Assembly (NCBI GenBank): GCA_033439255.1
Contig: CM065878.1
Coordinates: forward strand, 4,154,001 to 4,218,000
Direction: 5' to 3'
Source of the DNA: Hericium rajendrae
Taxonomy: Eukaryota > Basidiomycota > Agaricomycetes > Russulales > Hericiaceae
Length of the DNA stretch: 64,000 bases
Shown: positions 1-9,319 of the stretch, piece after piece
How the letters are laid out: every line of letters begins with the position of its first letter
Position numbering within the stretch: the first letter of the stretch is position 1
Program-made: the position numbers and the translations under genes
The notes under the pieces: model-generated
What the model was told of the DNA's origin: nothing
Seen by the model: only the letters and a program-made list of their open reading frames with translations
Database searches by the model: none

Positions 1-102
1 TCCAATACAGGTCACTGCGCTGCTAGTCGCTCTCTGCTCTCTCGCTCCCATCATCGCTGGTGACTTGGGTGGTTCTCTGCTGTCTACGACCGAGTCTTGA
101 CA
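1..102 (+). repeat. 5' LTR of gypsy copy 1, last 102 bases
   Basis: Matches 6515-6616 of the 3' LTR and ends in the same CTTGACA terminus. The rest of this LTR lies before the window. Confidence 0.95.
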
Positions 103-104
103 CC

Positions 105-114
105 TGGACAATCT
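105..114 (+). other. Candidate self-priming primer binding site of gypsy copy 1
   Basis: The bases TGGACAATCT start 2 nt after the 5' LTR. They do not look like a tRNA 3' complement. They are the exact reverse complement of AGATTGTCCA at 6482-6491 in the LTR, about 30 bp downstream of a TATA-like TATAGG, where the transcript should start. This is the arrangement of Tf1/sushi-type elements, in which the mRNA 5' end folds back as primer. The priming role is inferred. Confidence 0.7.
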
Positions 115-654
115 CTCATACACCCGCCTCACCTCCCTACTATCGCCCATCATACCTTTCTTCTTTGAACCCTTCACCGCCGACATCTTCACCGAATCCC
201 GACATCCATTCCATCAACCTCATCTCCCCTTTCCCATCGCCAACACCATCGAGGGTAGTGCACTCATCCCCCTCCTCCGCTATTGTGCTGTGAAGTGTTG
301 GGAAGCCGAAGGAGTTTGGTTTCGATTGAGGTCGTGGAAACCACGTGCAGGTGCTATCTCCATTGCCTTATACGTTCGAATTCGAGTTTCCTTTGACGTC
401 GACTTGCAAGAATTCACGTTCGGTGCCTCGGATATCGCTTACCACTGTCGCCAACCCAACCGAGGATCCCCTGCAAGTATCCTACCATCGACCTCGTTCC
501 CCTTTTGCACACTAGGTCTCTTCACCCCTGAACCCTCACCTGAGCCTGTGTGGGCCAGAGAACGCTTCGGCCACCGATTCCTCAGAAACCCGTACTCGGA
601 CCCCCTGTACCCTCGTGCTCTTGGTCGTCGCCCAGTTGCGGCTGACTTCTTCTA
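115..654 (+). other. Gypsy leader region, no confident gene
   Basis: Leader between the primer site and the first conserved Gag frame. Open stretches exist here but none could be tied to a family. Compared with copy 2, this copy has a 60-bp extra block at about 350-409. Confidence 0.5.
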
Positions 655-1010
655 GACCTCACCATTGATCCCACCGACCCCCGTTTCCAGACCACAGAAC
701 CATACCCACTCGGCGTCTTCGCCTCGCTCGACGAATACTTCATCTACACCCTTTCTGGCATCGTTCGAATAGACTTCGTCACTCCGGACGAGGACGACGA
801 CGGTCCCGCACAGTGGTACTTCGCCGATCGTGACGACCAGGCAGACCTCGAGCTTAACGACTTCGACGTCGCAGCTACAGAACACCATCGCCAACACCCC
901 GCTACCCCGCCGCTTCCCACCGTCGCCCTTCCTAGTGCAGATTCTCCCCCTGCTCGCACCACCCCACTTGTTGTTCCCCCAGGTATTACCTTCAACCCGG
1001 TAACCAACAA
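655..1010 (+). pseudogene. gag: Gag N-terminal fragment
   Basis: An open stretch rich in acidic and proline residues, in a different frame from the main Gag frame. In gypsy copy 2 the same region continues through about 163 extra bases and then enters the main Gag frame, so this is the N-terminal part of one longer Gag. Here the 163 bp are missing. The junction (about 1005-1010) lies in a CAACAA word that is present at both deletion edges in copy 2. The deletion is not a multiple of three and disconnects this part from 1011 onward. A TGA at 643-645 precedes it in frame, so its true start is unknown. Confidence 0.55.
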
Positions 1011-1178
1011 GCTACCCGCCTCGATACCCTTTGGGCCCCACCACCACCACCTGTTTCGACGCCTACCCCAGTACCAGTCCCCTCACCTGCTCCACCCGTT
1101 GCCGCTGTTGCATCGACATCCACCGTCAACGTCAAACCAACCATTACCACAGCCCCCCCTGTTCAGCCATCCATCGAC

Positions 1179-2168
1179 ATGTCCAACCCTGAGATCGGCG
1201 TCAAACCTGCTCCCTTTGAGGGAGATCGTTCCAAGTCCAAGGAATTCCAGCTGCGTATTCGCTTATTCCTTCGCGCCAACTCTACCCGGTATAAAGATGA
1301 TACCGCCCAGATCTCCCTCTTCCTCGACCTCTGCCAGGGCCCTATCGCCGGCCAGTGGGCCACCCAGCGCGTCGAGGAGATCCTTGAGGATGACGATCTC
1401 GTGGCTGCAAAAACATCTCCAGCTCATGTTCCCCGTTATGCCAACCTCACCGCCCTTCGAACTCGCTTCAACTTGGACTTCTCTCCCCTTGACGACTCCA
1501 AGGATGCCTCCCATGCTATCCAGACCCTCCAGATGGGTACGCGCCCGGTAGTCGACTACATCACCGAGTTTGAGTCCTTCGCCCCTCACACCGGCTACAA
1601 TGACGTGGCCCTGATCGACTGGTTCCTGCATGGCCTCAACAGCGCCCTGCGCGATGATTGCCAGCGCAGCTACCCCACGCCCACCACCCTGGCTGAGTGG
1701 AAGGCGAGGGCCCGTGACAGGAATGCTGCCTACCTCATGCGCACCCGGTTCCAGAGTCCCCGCCCTACAACTGGGCGCACCCCGGTGAGCACTCGCTCCC
1801 CTCAGTCCACATCTACGGGCCGATCCCGCACAGTCGCTGCTACAGGTGCCCCACTGTCCAAACTCTCGGAGCCTGACCGTGAGCGCCTCAGGCGTGAGGG
1901 CGGTTGCTTCCGCTGCCGCCAGAAGGGCCATGGCTTCCGCGACTGCCCCCTCAATGCCGACTCCAACCCCCGTGCCTCAACCCCTCGTGTCCGAGCGCTA
2001 GAAACCGGCTCTGCCCCGGGAGTAGCTCCAGAAGATGCAGCCGCCGCCCTCGCTGTCCCCGCCATCAACAGGTCCATCGCCGACTTATCGTCGCAGTTGA
2101 AGGACTTGAGCGAGGAAGAGAGGGAAGAGGCAAAGGCTGCATTAAAGGATATGGTTGAGGGTTTTTAA
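1179..2168 (+). CDS. gag: Gag (capsid/nucleocapsid) of gypsy copy 1
   Basis: 329 aa from the first ATG; the frame is open upstream from about 1011. Gag packages the element RNA into cytoplasmic particles. Residues about 20-190 match the usual retrotransposon Gag layout (helical region with a W-x-x-x-A-x segment). Residues about 243-256 form a CCHC zinc knuckle (C-x2-C-x4-H-x4-C: CFRCRQKGHGFRDC), the nucleic-acid binding part. It ends with an acidic, helical tail. The stop TAA at 2166-2168 follows the run GGTTTTT, and the pol frame is open through this site one base back, so Gag-Pol is probably made by -1 frameshifting here. The copy at 22798-23787 is nearly identical. Confidence 0.9.
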   Translation: MSNPEIGVKPAPFEGDRSKSKEFQLRIRLFLRANSTRYKDDTAQISLFLDLCQGPIAGQWATQRVEEILEDDDLVAAKTSPAHVPRYANLTALRTRFNLDFSPLDDSKDASHAIQTLQMGTRPVVDYITEFESFAPHTGYNDVALIDWFLHGLNSALRDDCQRSYPTPTTLAEWKARARDRNAAYLMRTRFQSPRPTTGRTPVSTRSPQSTSTGRSRTVAATGAPLSKLSEPDRERLRREGGCFRCRQKGHGFRDCPLNADSNPRASTPRVRALETGSAPGVAPEDAAAALAVPAINRSIADLSSQLKDLSEEEREEAKAALKDMVEGF

Positions 2169-2191
2169 AGCGCCCCCCGGTCACGTCGTCC

Positions 2192-5002
2192 GTGGGTGGC
2201 AAGAAACATTTCTTTGATCCGTCGAATCGCTTCTCTGTACTATCCGACCCCTGTGAGCAATCGTATCCATCGTCTTTGCGCATGTCCGCTATCACACCCA
2301 ACCGTCAGACACCGTCCATTACGCTCCAGGCCAAGATTATCACTGCCCCGATCAAGAAACAAATCGACACTGAGGCACTTCTCGATAGTGGTGCAGAAGG
2401 CATCATTATGCACCCCGAGTTTGCCAAGAAACACCAGTTCCCCCTCAAGAAACTCCCTAAACCCTTTCCCGTTCGCAACGTGGACAACTCCGAAAACATC
2501 ATGGGCTGGGTCCGCTATTCCGTCAACCAGAACATCCGCATTTACGCCAAGGACTCGACGTCCTTCCATGAGGAGACAGCTGAGTTCTATCTTGTTGACA
2601 TTGGTGACTATGACATTATCCTTGGGACCGATTGGTTACAGGAACACAACCCTGAAATTGATTGGGTCTCTCGTCGTGTTGACATGACTCGCTGCCCTCC
2701 CTCTTGCACCCTGAATAAGCCCCCGGTCAAAAACCTGTCCACTCGCTCAGAACGCCGCCAATCAGCCCCTCGTCCACCAGTCCTCAGTACCGCTGCTGTA
2801 CTGCTCCCCCCACCTTGCCCCCCTCCATTGCTCCCACTGCCCCTGCCATTTGTTCCTGCCCCACTTCCCAAATACGTGATCCCTGCTTGCCGAGTCCAAG
2901 GTGTCCGTCTTCGCCGCATCCACCTGTCCAAAGTCCCTGCACGTCTGTTTACCGAGGATGATGACCCGCGACCTAACGTCGATGATGACTGGGTTGAAGA
3001 GGGTCTTCGCCTAGCTGGTGTTCTCCCTGACTGGGACACACCACCCCCTCCAGATGACGACCCAGACTACCAACATACCATCCGTATCCGTCGCTCTTTC
3101 ACCAATGCTCAGAAACTGGCTGAGCGTGTGGCCGCCCATGTTGCGGAGAAGTCCTTTGCTGAGATGGTTCCCCCTCAGTACCAGGATTTCCAACCCGTCT
3201 TCGATGAAGAATCCTCCCATCGCCTTCCTGAACGTCGCCCTTGGGATCACGCCATCGACCTGAAAGATGGTTTTGAACCCCGTTCATGCAAGGTCTATCC
3301 CATGGCTCCCACTGAGCAGGAGGACCTCGATTCGTTCCTCGATGACCAGGTCAAAAAAGGCTACATCCGTCCTTCCAAATCCCCTATGGCGAGTCCCTTC
3401 TTCTTTATCAAGAAAAAAGATGGAAAACTACGCCCCGTCCAGGACTATCGCACCCTCAACAAGGGCACCATCAAGAATGAATATCCCCTGCCCCTCATCT
3501 CTGAACTCGTCGACAAGCTCAAGGGTGCCAAAGTCTTCTCCAAGATGGACGTTCGTTGGGGTTACAACAACGTTCGCATCAAGGAGGGCGACGAATGGAA
3601 AGCCGCCTTCAAAACCAACCGCGGTCTCTTTGAACCCCTGGTGATGTTTTTTGGTCTTACAAACTCCCCTGCCACGTTCCAAGGAATGATGAATGAACTT
3701 TTCAAGGATCTCATCGACACGGGCAAAGTCGTCATCTACATGGACGATATCCTCATTTTCACCGAAACCCTCGAAGAACATCGCGACCTTGTGCGCAAGG
3801 TCCTCCAACGCCTCCAGGACAATGACCTCTTCCTCAAACCAGAGAAGTGCTCTTTCGAGCAGCCCTCCGTTGAGTTCCTCGGTCTCATCATCTCCCATAA
3901 CACGCTTGCCATGGACCCCGTCAAGGTTGCAGGCATCGCTGAATGGCCTGCCCCCCGTAACGTCAAGGATGTCCAGTCCTTTGTTGGCTTTGGCAACTTC
4001 TATCGACGCTTCATCCAGGACTTCTCCAAAGTCGCCCGTCCCATGTTTGACCTTACCAAGAAAGACCATCCATGGGCCTGGTCTGCTGAATGTCAACATG
4101 CCTTTGAGGCTCTTAAAGCTGCGTTCACCTCGTCCCCAGTCCTTATCATGCCTGACCCATCCAAACCCTACTTGGTTGAGGTCGATGCCTCAGACTATGC
4201 CACAGGAGGTATCCTATCCCAGCGCGGGGAGGACGAGCAATGGCACCCTGTTGCTTACATCTCCAAGGCCTTCACTGCCCCTGAACGCAACTATGACATT
4301 TATGACAAGGAACTCCTGGCCATCATCCGTGCCCTCGAAGCCTGGCGGCACTACCTGGAAGGCTCTCCCCATACTGTGGAGATCTGGACCGACCATAAGA
4401 ACCTGGAATACTTCAAGTCTGCCCAAAAGCTGAGTCGTCGTCAGGCTCGCTGGGCTCTCTTCCTCACTCGTTTCGACTTCACCTTGATCCACAAACCCGG
4501 TATTCATCACCGGCCAGATGCCATGTCGAGACGACCTGACCATAGAGAGGGGGTGGACGATGACAACTCAGATCGTGTCCTCCTCGACCCCAAGTACTTC
4601 CAGATTCGTGCTACACGTCCAGCCGCTGTCAAGTCCATTGGCAATGCTGATCTTCGCCAACGCATTCGCAATGCCAAGACCAAGGATATTGAGGTCGTTC
4701 AAGCCCTTGACGTGATCCTGAACAATGGTCCTCGCTCCCTCGTCAAGAACCTCCAAGAATGGAACTACGAGGATGGCCTCATCCTCTTTCGTGGCAAAGT
4801 CTACATCCCTGCTGACAAGGACCTTCGGCGAGATATCGTCAAGCTGCATCACGACACTCCCATGGCTGGTCACCCCGGACGCTACAAGACCTATGAGCTC
4901 CTCAGTCGCAACTACTGGTGGCCCGGTATGTCTGTCTTCGTTCGTGATTATGTCGATGGCTGTGCTACCTGCCAGGCCACCAAGGTTCAAAATCACCGCC
5001 CC
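2192..5002 (+). CDS. pol: Pol part 1: protease, reverse transcriptase, RNase H, integrase zinc finger
   Basis: About 937 residues of conserved Pol. The protease has LLDSGAEG near residue 65. The reverse transcriptase runs from about residue 400 to 560, with KLRPVQDYRTLN and the catalytic YMDD at about 516-519 (3737-3748). RNase H begins with VEVDASDYATGG near residue 664. The integrase HHCC zinc finger lies near 886-928 (HHDTPMAGHP...CATC). The frame is open from the Gag stop and is reached by -1 shift rather than a separate start; no good ATG marks its beginning. It stays open to 5629, but after the C run at 4998-5002 the protein no longer resembles integrase, which continues in the -1 frame (next entry). 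This copy keeps all RT catalytic residues. Confidence 0.9.
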
Positions 5003-6297
5003 ATGTTGAAACAATCCCCAATGCCATCCCTACCCGTCTCTTCCAAGACATTACCTCGGACTTCATCGTCAAACTCCCAGAATGCCAAGGCTATGACTCC
5101 ATCAATGTGGTCGTCGACCGTTTTACAAAGCACGTCTCCTTCACTCCTTGTAACGAGACCATTACCAGTGATGGCACAGTCGACATCCTTTTTGACAGGA
5201 TTTATCGGAACTACGGCCTCTGGGAATGCCTCATCTCTGATCGTGGCCCACAGTACGCAGGCAAAGTCATGCGTGGCGTCTTTGACAAACTTGGTATCAA
5301 GTCCTCCCTCAGCACCGCCTATCATCCACAGACCGATGGCGAGTCAGAACGCGTCAATCAAGAACTCGAGCAGTTCCTTCGTACCTTCTGCAACTACCGT
5401 CAGGATGATTGGGTCCAATGGCTCCCTTACGCTGAGTTCTCGCACAACCACCGTATCCACAGCGCCACTAACCGAGCTCCATTTGAAATGCTCCTCGGCT
5501 ATATTCCCACTGCCATCCCCACTGTCAACCCCACATCGTCTACACCCGCCGTCGAGGATCGTTTCCGTCACCTCGAACAACTTCGCACTGAGGTCCAGGC
5601 CAGCCTTCAAACAGCTGCTGATCTCATGAAGCGCAACAACCAGGACCATATGCATGACACCATCCACTTCCAGGTTGGCGACAAGGTCTGGCTCGATGGC
5701 AAGAACATCAAAACCACACGACCTAAAGCTAAGCTTGCTGATCGACGCCTGGGACCTTTCGAAATCACTGACGTCCTGGGCCCAGTCTCTTATCGACTGA
5801 AGCTACCACCCACCTGGCGTATCCACCCGGTGTTCCACACGTCCCTGTTGTCCCCTTACAAGGAAACCGATGCTCATGGTCCCAACTTCCCTGCACCACC
5901 ACCTGACCTTGTGGAGGGTGAGGAAGAGTATGAAGTTGAGTCTGTCCTCGATGCTCGTCTCACCCGGAACAAATGCGGCATTGAATATCTTGTCAAATGG
6001 GCAGGCTACCCTGATTCGGAGAATCAGTGGCTTTCGCGTACCTCCCTTTCCAATGCCCATGGTGCAATTACCGACTTCTACACCCGCCATCCGCATGCAC
6101 TCAAGGCTCCCAATCTTCGTGGACTCATCTACCTCGACCCCGTCCATGCTCATCACACACTCCAGGCGAAAGTGCGTCTTAGAGAGGGGGTGATGTCACG
6201 GATCGCTCCATTTCTCTCCGCCTTCTTCTCTGCCATCAAGGCATCGCGTCGGTCATGTGCTCCAGCAGCCCCATCACATGTTCACTTCCTCACATGA
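4999..6297 (+). CDS. pol: Pol part 2: integrase core and chromodomain, out of frame with part 1
   Basis: Continues Pol one frame back. The integrase core shows D (VVVDRFTKH), D (LISDRGPQY) and E (DGESERVNQELEQF), the D,D-35-E triad. The C-terminal GPY-like region (DRRLGPFEI) is followed by a chromodomain near residues 275-330 counted from the ATG at 5107 (YLVKWAGYPDSENQW), which in chromoviruses guides insertion to marked chromatin. The frame runs through the polypurine tract into the 3' LTR and stops at 6295-6297. The junction with part 1 is a C-run one base short of an in-frame join. Copy 2 has the same break, so it is either ancestral or a translational shift site. Confidence 0.85.
   Translation, partial: PHVETIPNAIPTRLFQDITSDFIVKLPECQGYDSINVVVDRFTKHVSFTPCNETITSDGTVDILFDRIYRNYGLWECLISDRGPQYAGKVMRGVFDKLGIKSSLSTAYHPQTDGESERVNQELEQFLRTFCNYRQDDWVQWLPYAEFSHNHRIHSATNRAPFEMLLGYIPTAIPTVNPTSSTPAVEDRFRHLEQLRTEVQASLQTAADLMKRNNQDHMHDTIHFQVGDKVWLDGKNIKTTRPKAKLADRRLGPFEITDVLGPVSYRLKLPPTWRIHPVFHTSLLSPYKETDAHGPNFPAPPPDLVEGEEEYEVESVLDARLTRNKCGIEYLVKWAGYPDSENQWLSRTSLSNAHGAITDFYTRHPHALKAPNLRGLIYLDPVHAHHTLQAKVRLREGVMSRIAPFLSAFFSAIKASRRSCAPAAPSHVHFLT
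6180..6193 (+). other. Polypurine tract of gypsy copy 1
   Basis: TAGAGAGGGGGTGA lies directly before the 3' LTR. This is the expected plus-strand primer position. The same tract is present in copy 2. Confidence 0.8.
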
Positions 6298-6616
6298 CCT
6301 GGGGCTATCCTTCACCCATGCCCTTGTTCACCTTTGGGACATCCTATTGTTCTCCCTCCCATTGTTCTCCTTTTGGCCACCATTGTTCTCACTCTATTGT
6401 TCGACCCGTTATGGTGTCCATTGTTCTTTTCCCATTGTCGTCCCAGTACTTATAGGCTCCCTGTCGCTCGCCTATTTCCCTAGATTGTCCATTTCGTCTG
6501 TACCGTACTGTACCTCCAATACAGGTCACTGCGCTGCTAGTCGCTCTCTGCTCTCTCGCTCCCATCATCGCTGGTGACTTGGGTGGTTCTCTGCTGTCTA
6601 CGACCGAGTCTTGACA
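6194..6616 (+). repeat. 3' LTR of gypsy copy 1
   Basis: 423 bp, TGTCA...TGACA. It looks the same as both LTRs of copy 2 (18353-18775 and 24965-25387). Its last 102 bases match the start of the window. It contains repeated CATTGTTCTC-like words in its first half and a promoter-like TATAGG near 6451. Confidence 0.95.
6451..6491 (+). promoter_or_regulatory. LTR promoter: TATA-like box and inferred RNA start
   Basis: TATAGG at 6451, then AGATTGTCCA at 6482-6491, which pairs perfectly with the 10 bases after the 5' LTR. The spacing of about 30 bp fits a TATA box and start site. The start site is inferred. Confidence 0.5.
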
Positions 6617-6631
6617 ATTGACAATTCGCAG

Positions 6632-7740
6632 GGGCCGGTGTTACTTGTTCACAATCCGATTGTAACACTGGTATCCATTGAAAAGAAGTATTTCCTTTGT
6701 ATTGGGGAGATCAACGGCATATGGCTTGATTCGAAACCTGTTGATGAGCTTTGACTTGAGCTTCTTTCAGAGAAAACAGTTTCAATATTGTATCAGGCCC
6801 TCAAAGTAGTTCCAGCCACCTCAGATGACGATCCTCAACTGAAGCATGACTGGCGCTCCTCTTACGCTCTTCCATTCACCTCTAAGGTCCCCGGTTTTTT
6901 AATTCAACCTATCAACCTGCCGCTCTCGACATGCATACCAACACATCCCCGACTTCTGTTCAACAGCAGTACCTTGATGGCACTTGCTTCAAGCATCCAC
7001 GATTGACTTACTCGGAACCATTTTCAATTCATTCCTCATATAAAAGATAGCTCTGACTTTCCATACCAGGAGCAATCAGGTTAGCAATTATAATTCTGAG
7101 ACTCCTATCTTAGTATTAATGGAAGCATTCCACCAGGCAAAGCATGCTTTGTAACTGAATGGAGTGATGAAGTACGAGATATCATTCCCGATTCATGTCC
7201 GCGCTGCTCGATAGCTGTCACTTTTGACTCCGATCAACGTGTTCTCGAGCACATTGGCAGCCATATCCTTTATGACACAGCTGTCGATCACGAAATGGAG
7301 CCATGCAGTCTGTGTCTCCGTCCATTCTCGCTCTGCCAGATCTTCCTTCAGAAAGCAAAAGGCTGTAAGGGGAACATATCCATTGATCAAAATAAAAGTA
7401 CTTGCCAGAATCTCGTCAAGTTCTTATACGGGAGTGCATCTGAGCTGTCTGCAACATCACCTTGCTCCAATGTTCCAATGACCTGCCCTCTTTGTGCCCA
7501 GGTGGATCTTGCTGTCTGGAGGTACAACTTCTGAGAGCATTTTCAACGCATGCATCCCAGAGTCTCGATTGACCGCTACGAAGATATATGGACCTTGCAG
7601 AATTTCGAGAAGCAAGAGCTTCAAGGCATCTGGTGCGATTGTCATAAGCGAAGACAAAAGTGGAGCAAAAAGAACAAGAGCACTCCGCTGGTGATCTCAG
7701 AAGCACATAGCTCATGGCTCACCCTTGGGTATGTCCATTG
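6632..7740 (+). pseudogene. Decayed zinc-finger gene, 5' exons
   Basis: A long coding-like stretch in one frame, broken by TGA at 6752-6754, 7004-7006 and 7532-7534. It resembles a family of mushroom-fungus proteins of unknown role that I recall only generally. Near 7197-7260 there is CPRC followed by HIGSH, then CSLC, then CPLC...HFQRMH (7483-7551), so it carries at least two C2H2-type fingers. A GTTAGC...intron probably lies near 7080-7130. Gypsy copy 1 ends at its 5' side and the large non-coding element begins 12 bases after its 3' side. The gene resumes at about 13077. CGA is the likely original of the TGA at 7532. Nucleic-acid binding is inferred from the fingers. Confidence 0.6.
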
Positions 7741-8860
7741 CATTATATTTACATCTGAGAAATTAAAATTTTATATAGTCTAGTGTTCATTTATATGTCC
7801 TATCATAATGCTATGAGGTCTATCATCATCTATGTAGCTATCTTTCTCAACTATATAAGGCTATGAGGCCTATCATGGCTTATATAGCAGTAGTTAGACA
7901 CTATATAGTGCTATATATTTCTAAGGGGCAGCTATAGCTGCTATATAAATGCACTGGCTTGCTATGGTCTCTATGGTCCTTATGATCCCTACAGTAAGTG
8001 AGATATGAATATTATTGTTACTATCTCAGAAATCAATTAAGTACAAAAAAATCAATTATATTTAATGTGGCTACTAGTACAATCAAGTACACTACTGATA
8101 TGAATAACAAATGCCCCATGGACAAGGCGCAATAGTCATGCACATGGCAGCAGTCGCGCGTAGGGCACAATGGGCCCCGTGTGTGAGGTGCTAGGTTCAT
8201 GCGCGAGGTGCGGTGGCCATGGACGAGGTGCACGAGGCGCGGTGGCCATGCGGATGGCGTAGCGGCGTGCGCACCGATGTCCGGCTGTGGTGGGTCCATA
8301 GGCGAGACGCGGGGGGCGTACGCAAGATGCGGCGGGTGGCGAGCCCATGCGTGCGGTATTGGGGGCCGTGCGCGAGGCGCAATGGGTGAGCGCGAGGCAT
8401 GGGGGCCCCTGCGTCGGGCGCTGGGCTGCCCAGGGCACAGGGCTGCTGCTGGCTCGTGTGCGAGGTGCGATAACGGGCAGTGGCGGGTGTATCCGAGTTG
8501 CCGGGGTGTGATAGGCCCGTGCGCGGGGCATGGGACTCCCGCTGGCTCGTGCGCGGGATACGGCGCAGCGCGAGGCCGTGCACGGGGTGTGGCGAGCATT
8601 CGCGAGGTCCGGCGGGCGTCCACGAGGTACGTTGGGTGTCGCGGGGCCTGGGGCTGCTGCGGACTCATGCGCAAGGCGCAGCGGGCATAGATGAGGTGCA
8701 GCAGGCGAGGCGCGGCGAATGTGGACGAGGTGCGGCGAAGGTGCGGCCAGCGTGCGCAGGATGCTGGGCTGCCGCGGGCTGTACACGAGGTACAGCGGGC
8801 ATCCGCCAGGCGCTGGCTCATCCGCGAGGTGCAGCGGGGCGCAGCGGGGGCAGCGGGCGT

Positions 8861-9019
8861 TGGACTAGGGAGCTGAGGGCTCCTAGATCCAGAGGTTAGG
8901 AGGAGTCCGGAGCATGCCAAGGCTTAGTCAGCAGTCCATAGCTAGGCTTGCCTCATGTAGAGTAGCTCTCATCTGCACTATCATCACCTTGGGCATAGCG
9001 GGAGCCCTAGGCCTCTCCA
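8861..9019 (+). repeat. 5' LTR of element A
   Basis: 159 bp, TGGACTAGG...GGCCTCTCCA, matching 11179-11337 with about two substitutions. Its reverse-complemented relatives at 17118-17258 and 26513-26653 keep the ends and the word CTTAGTCAGCA. Confidence 0.85.
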
Positions 9020-9022
9020 TCA

Positions 9023-9044
9023 TGGTGATGAGAGTGTGATTCGA
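9023..9044 (+). other. tRNA-type primer binding site of element A
   Basis: Starts TGGTGATGAGAGTGTGATTC. Read as the complement of a tRNA 3' end it predicts ...TCGAATC...CACCA, with the invariant C56, A58 and C61 of a T-loop at the right spacing from CCA. The same 22 bases occur in element B (26489-26510). The matching tRNA was not identified. Confidence 0.65.
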
Positions 9045-9319
9045 CTCACAGCACATCGAGTCGAGTCATTCTGTCTTTCTTAGGCTTTTTTCAGCTTTTT
9101 TTTCGTGGTTTTTCGCCTCGTTTTCACGTGCCTCGTGTTCCATCCTCGCGCCCCATGTCGCGCTCAATTTTCCGGTGCTCCCGTGCTCCCGTGTCTCTCC
9201 CGTGTCTCGCGTATCCCAGCGCCATCGTCTAGTGTGCCCCGCGCTCGTATCTTGACGCCCGTGCACCGTTTTCGCCCACTCGTATCCGCTTTTGACACCA
9301 CACGCGCCGATTACCTGAT

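Larger units (their letters stand above)
1..6616 (+). mobile_element. Ty3/gypsy chromovirus, copy 1 (5' end cut by window)
   Basis: LTR retrotransposon with gag, then pol in the order protease, reverse transcriptase, RNase H, integrase, chromodomain. That order and the C-terminal chromodomain identify a Ty3/gypsy chromovirus. The 3' LTR (6194-6616) begins TGTCA and ends TGACA; only the last 102 bases of the 5' LTR lie in the window. A second copy on the other strand (18353-25387) confirms the LTR length of 423 bp. The pol frame is broken in the integrase and the Gag N-terminus is broken by a deletion, so this copy is probably not autonomous. The 3' flank runs straight into a decayed zinc-finger gene, suggesting insertion into it. 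The TSD cannot be checked because the left flank is outside the window. Confidence 0.95.

Noticed and set aside
3428-4099. 223-aa minus-strand frame inside gypsy RT (and its mirror at 20869-21540)
   Set aside because: Antisense shadow of a strongly conserved RT coding region.
8033-8920. Overlapping long frames in the GC-rich arm of copy 1 (up to 295 aa on the minus strand)
   Set aside because: Frames are open on both strands because of composition. Residues are His/Pro/Arg/Ala-rich, and the other copies do not keep the frame.
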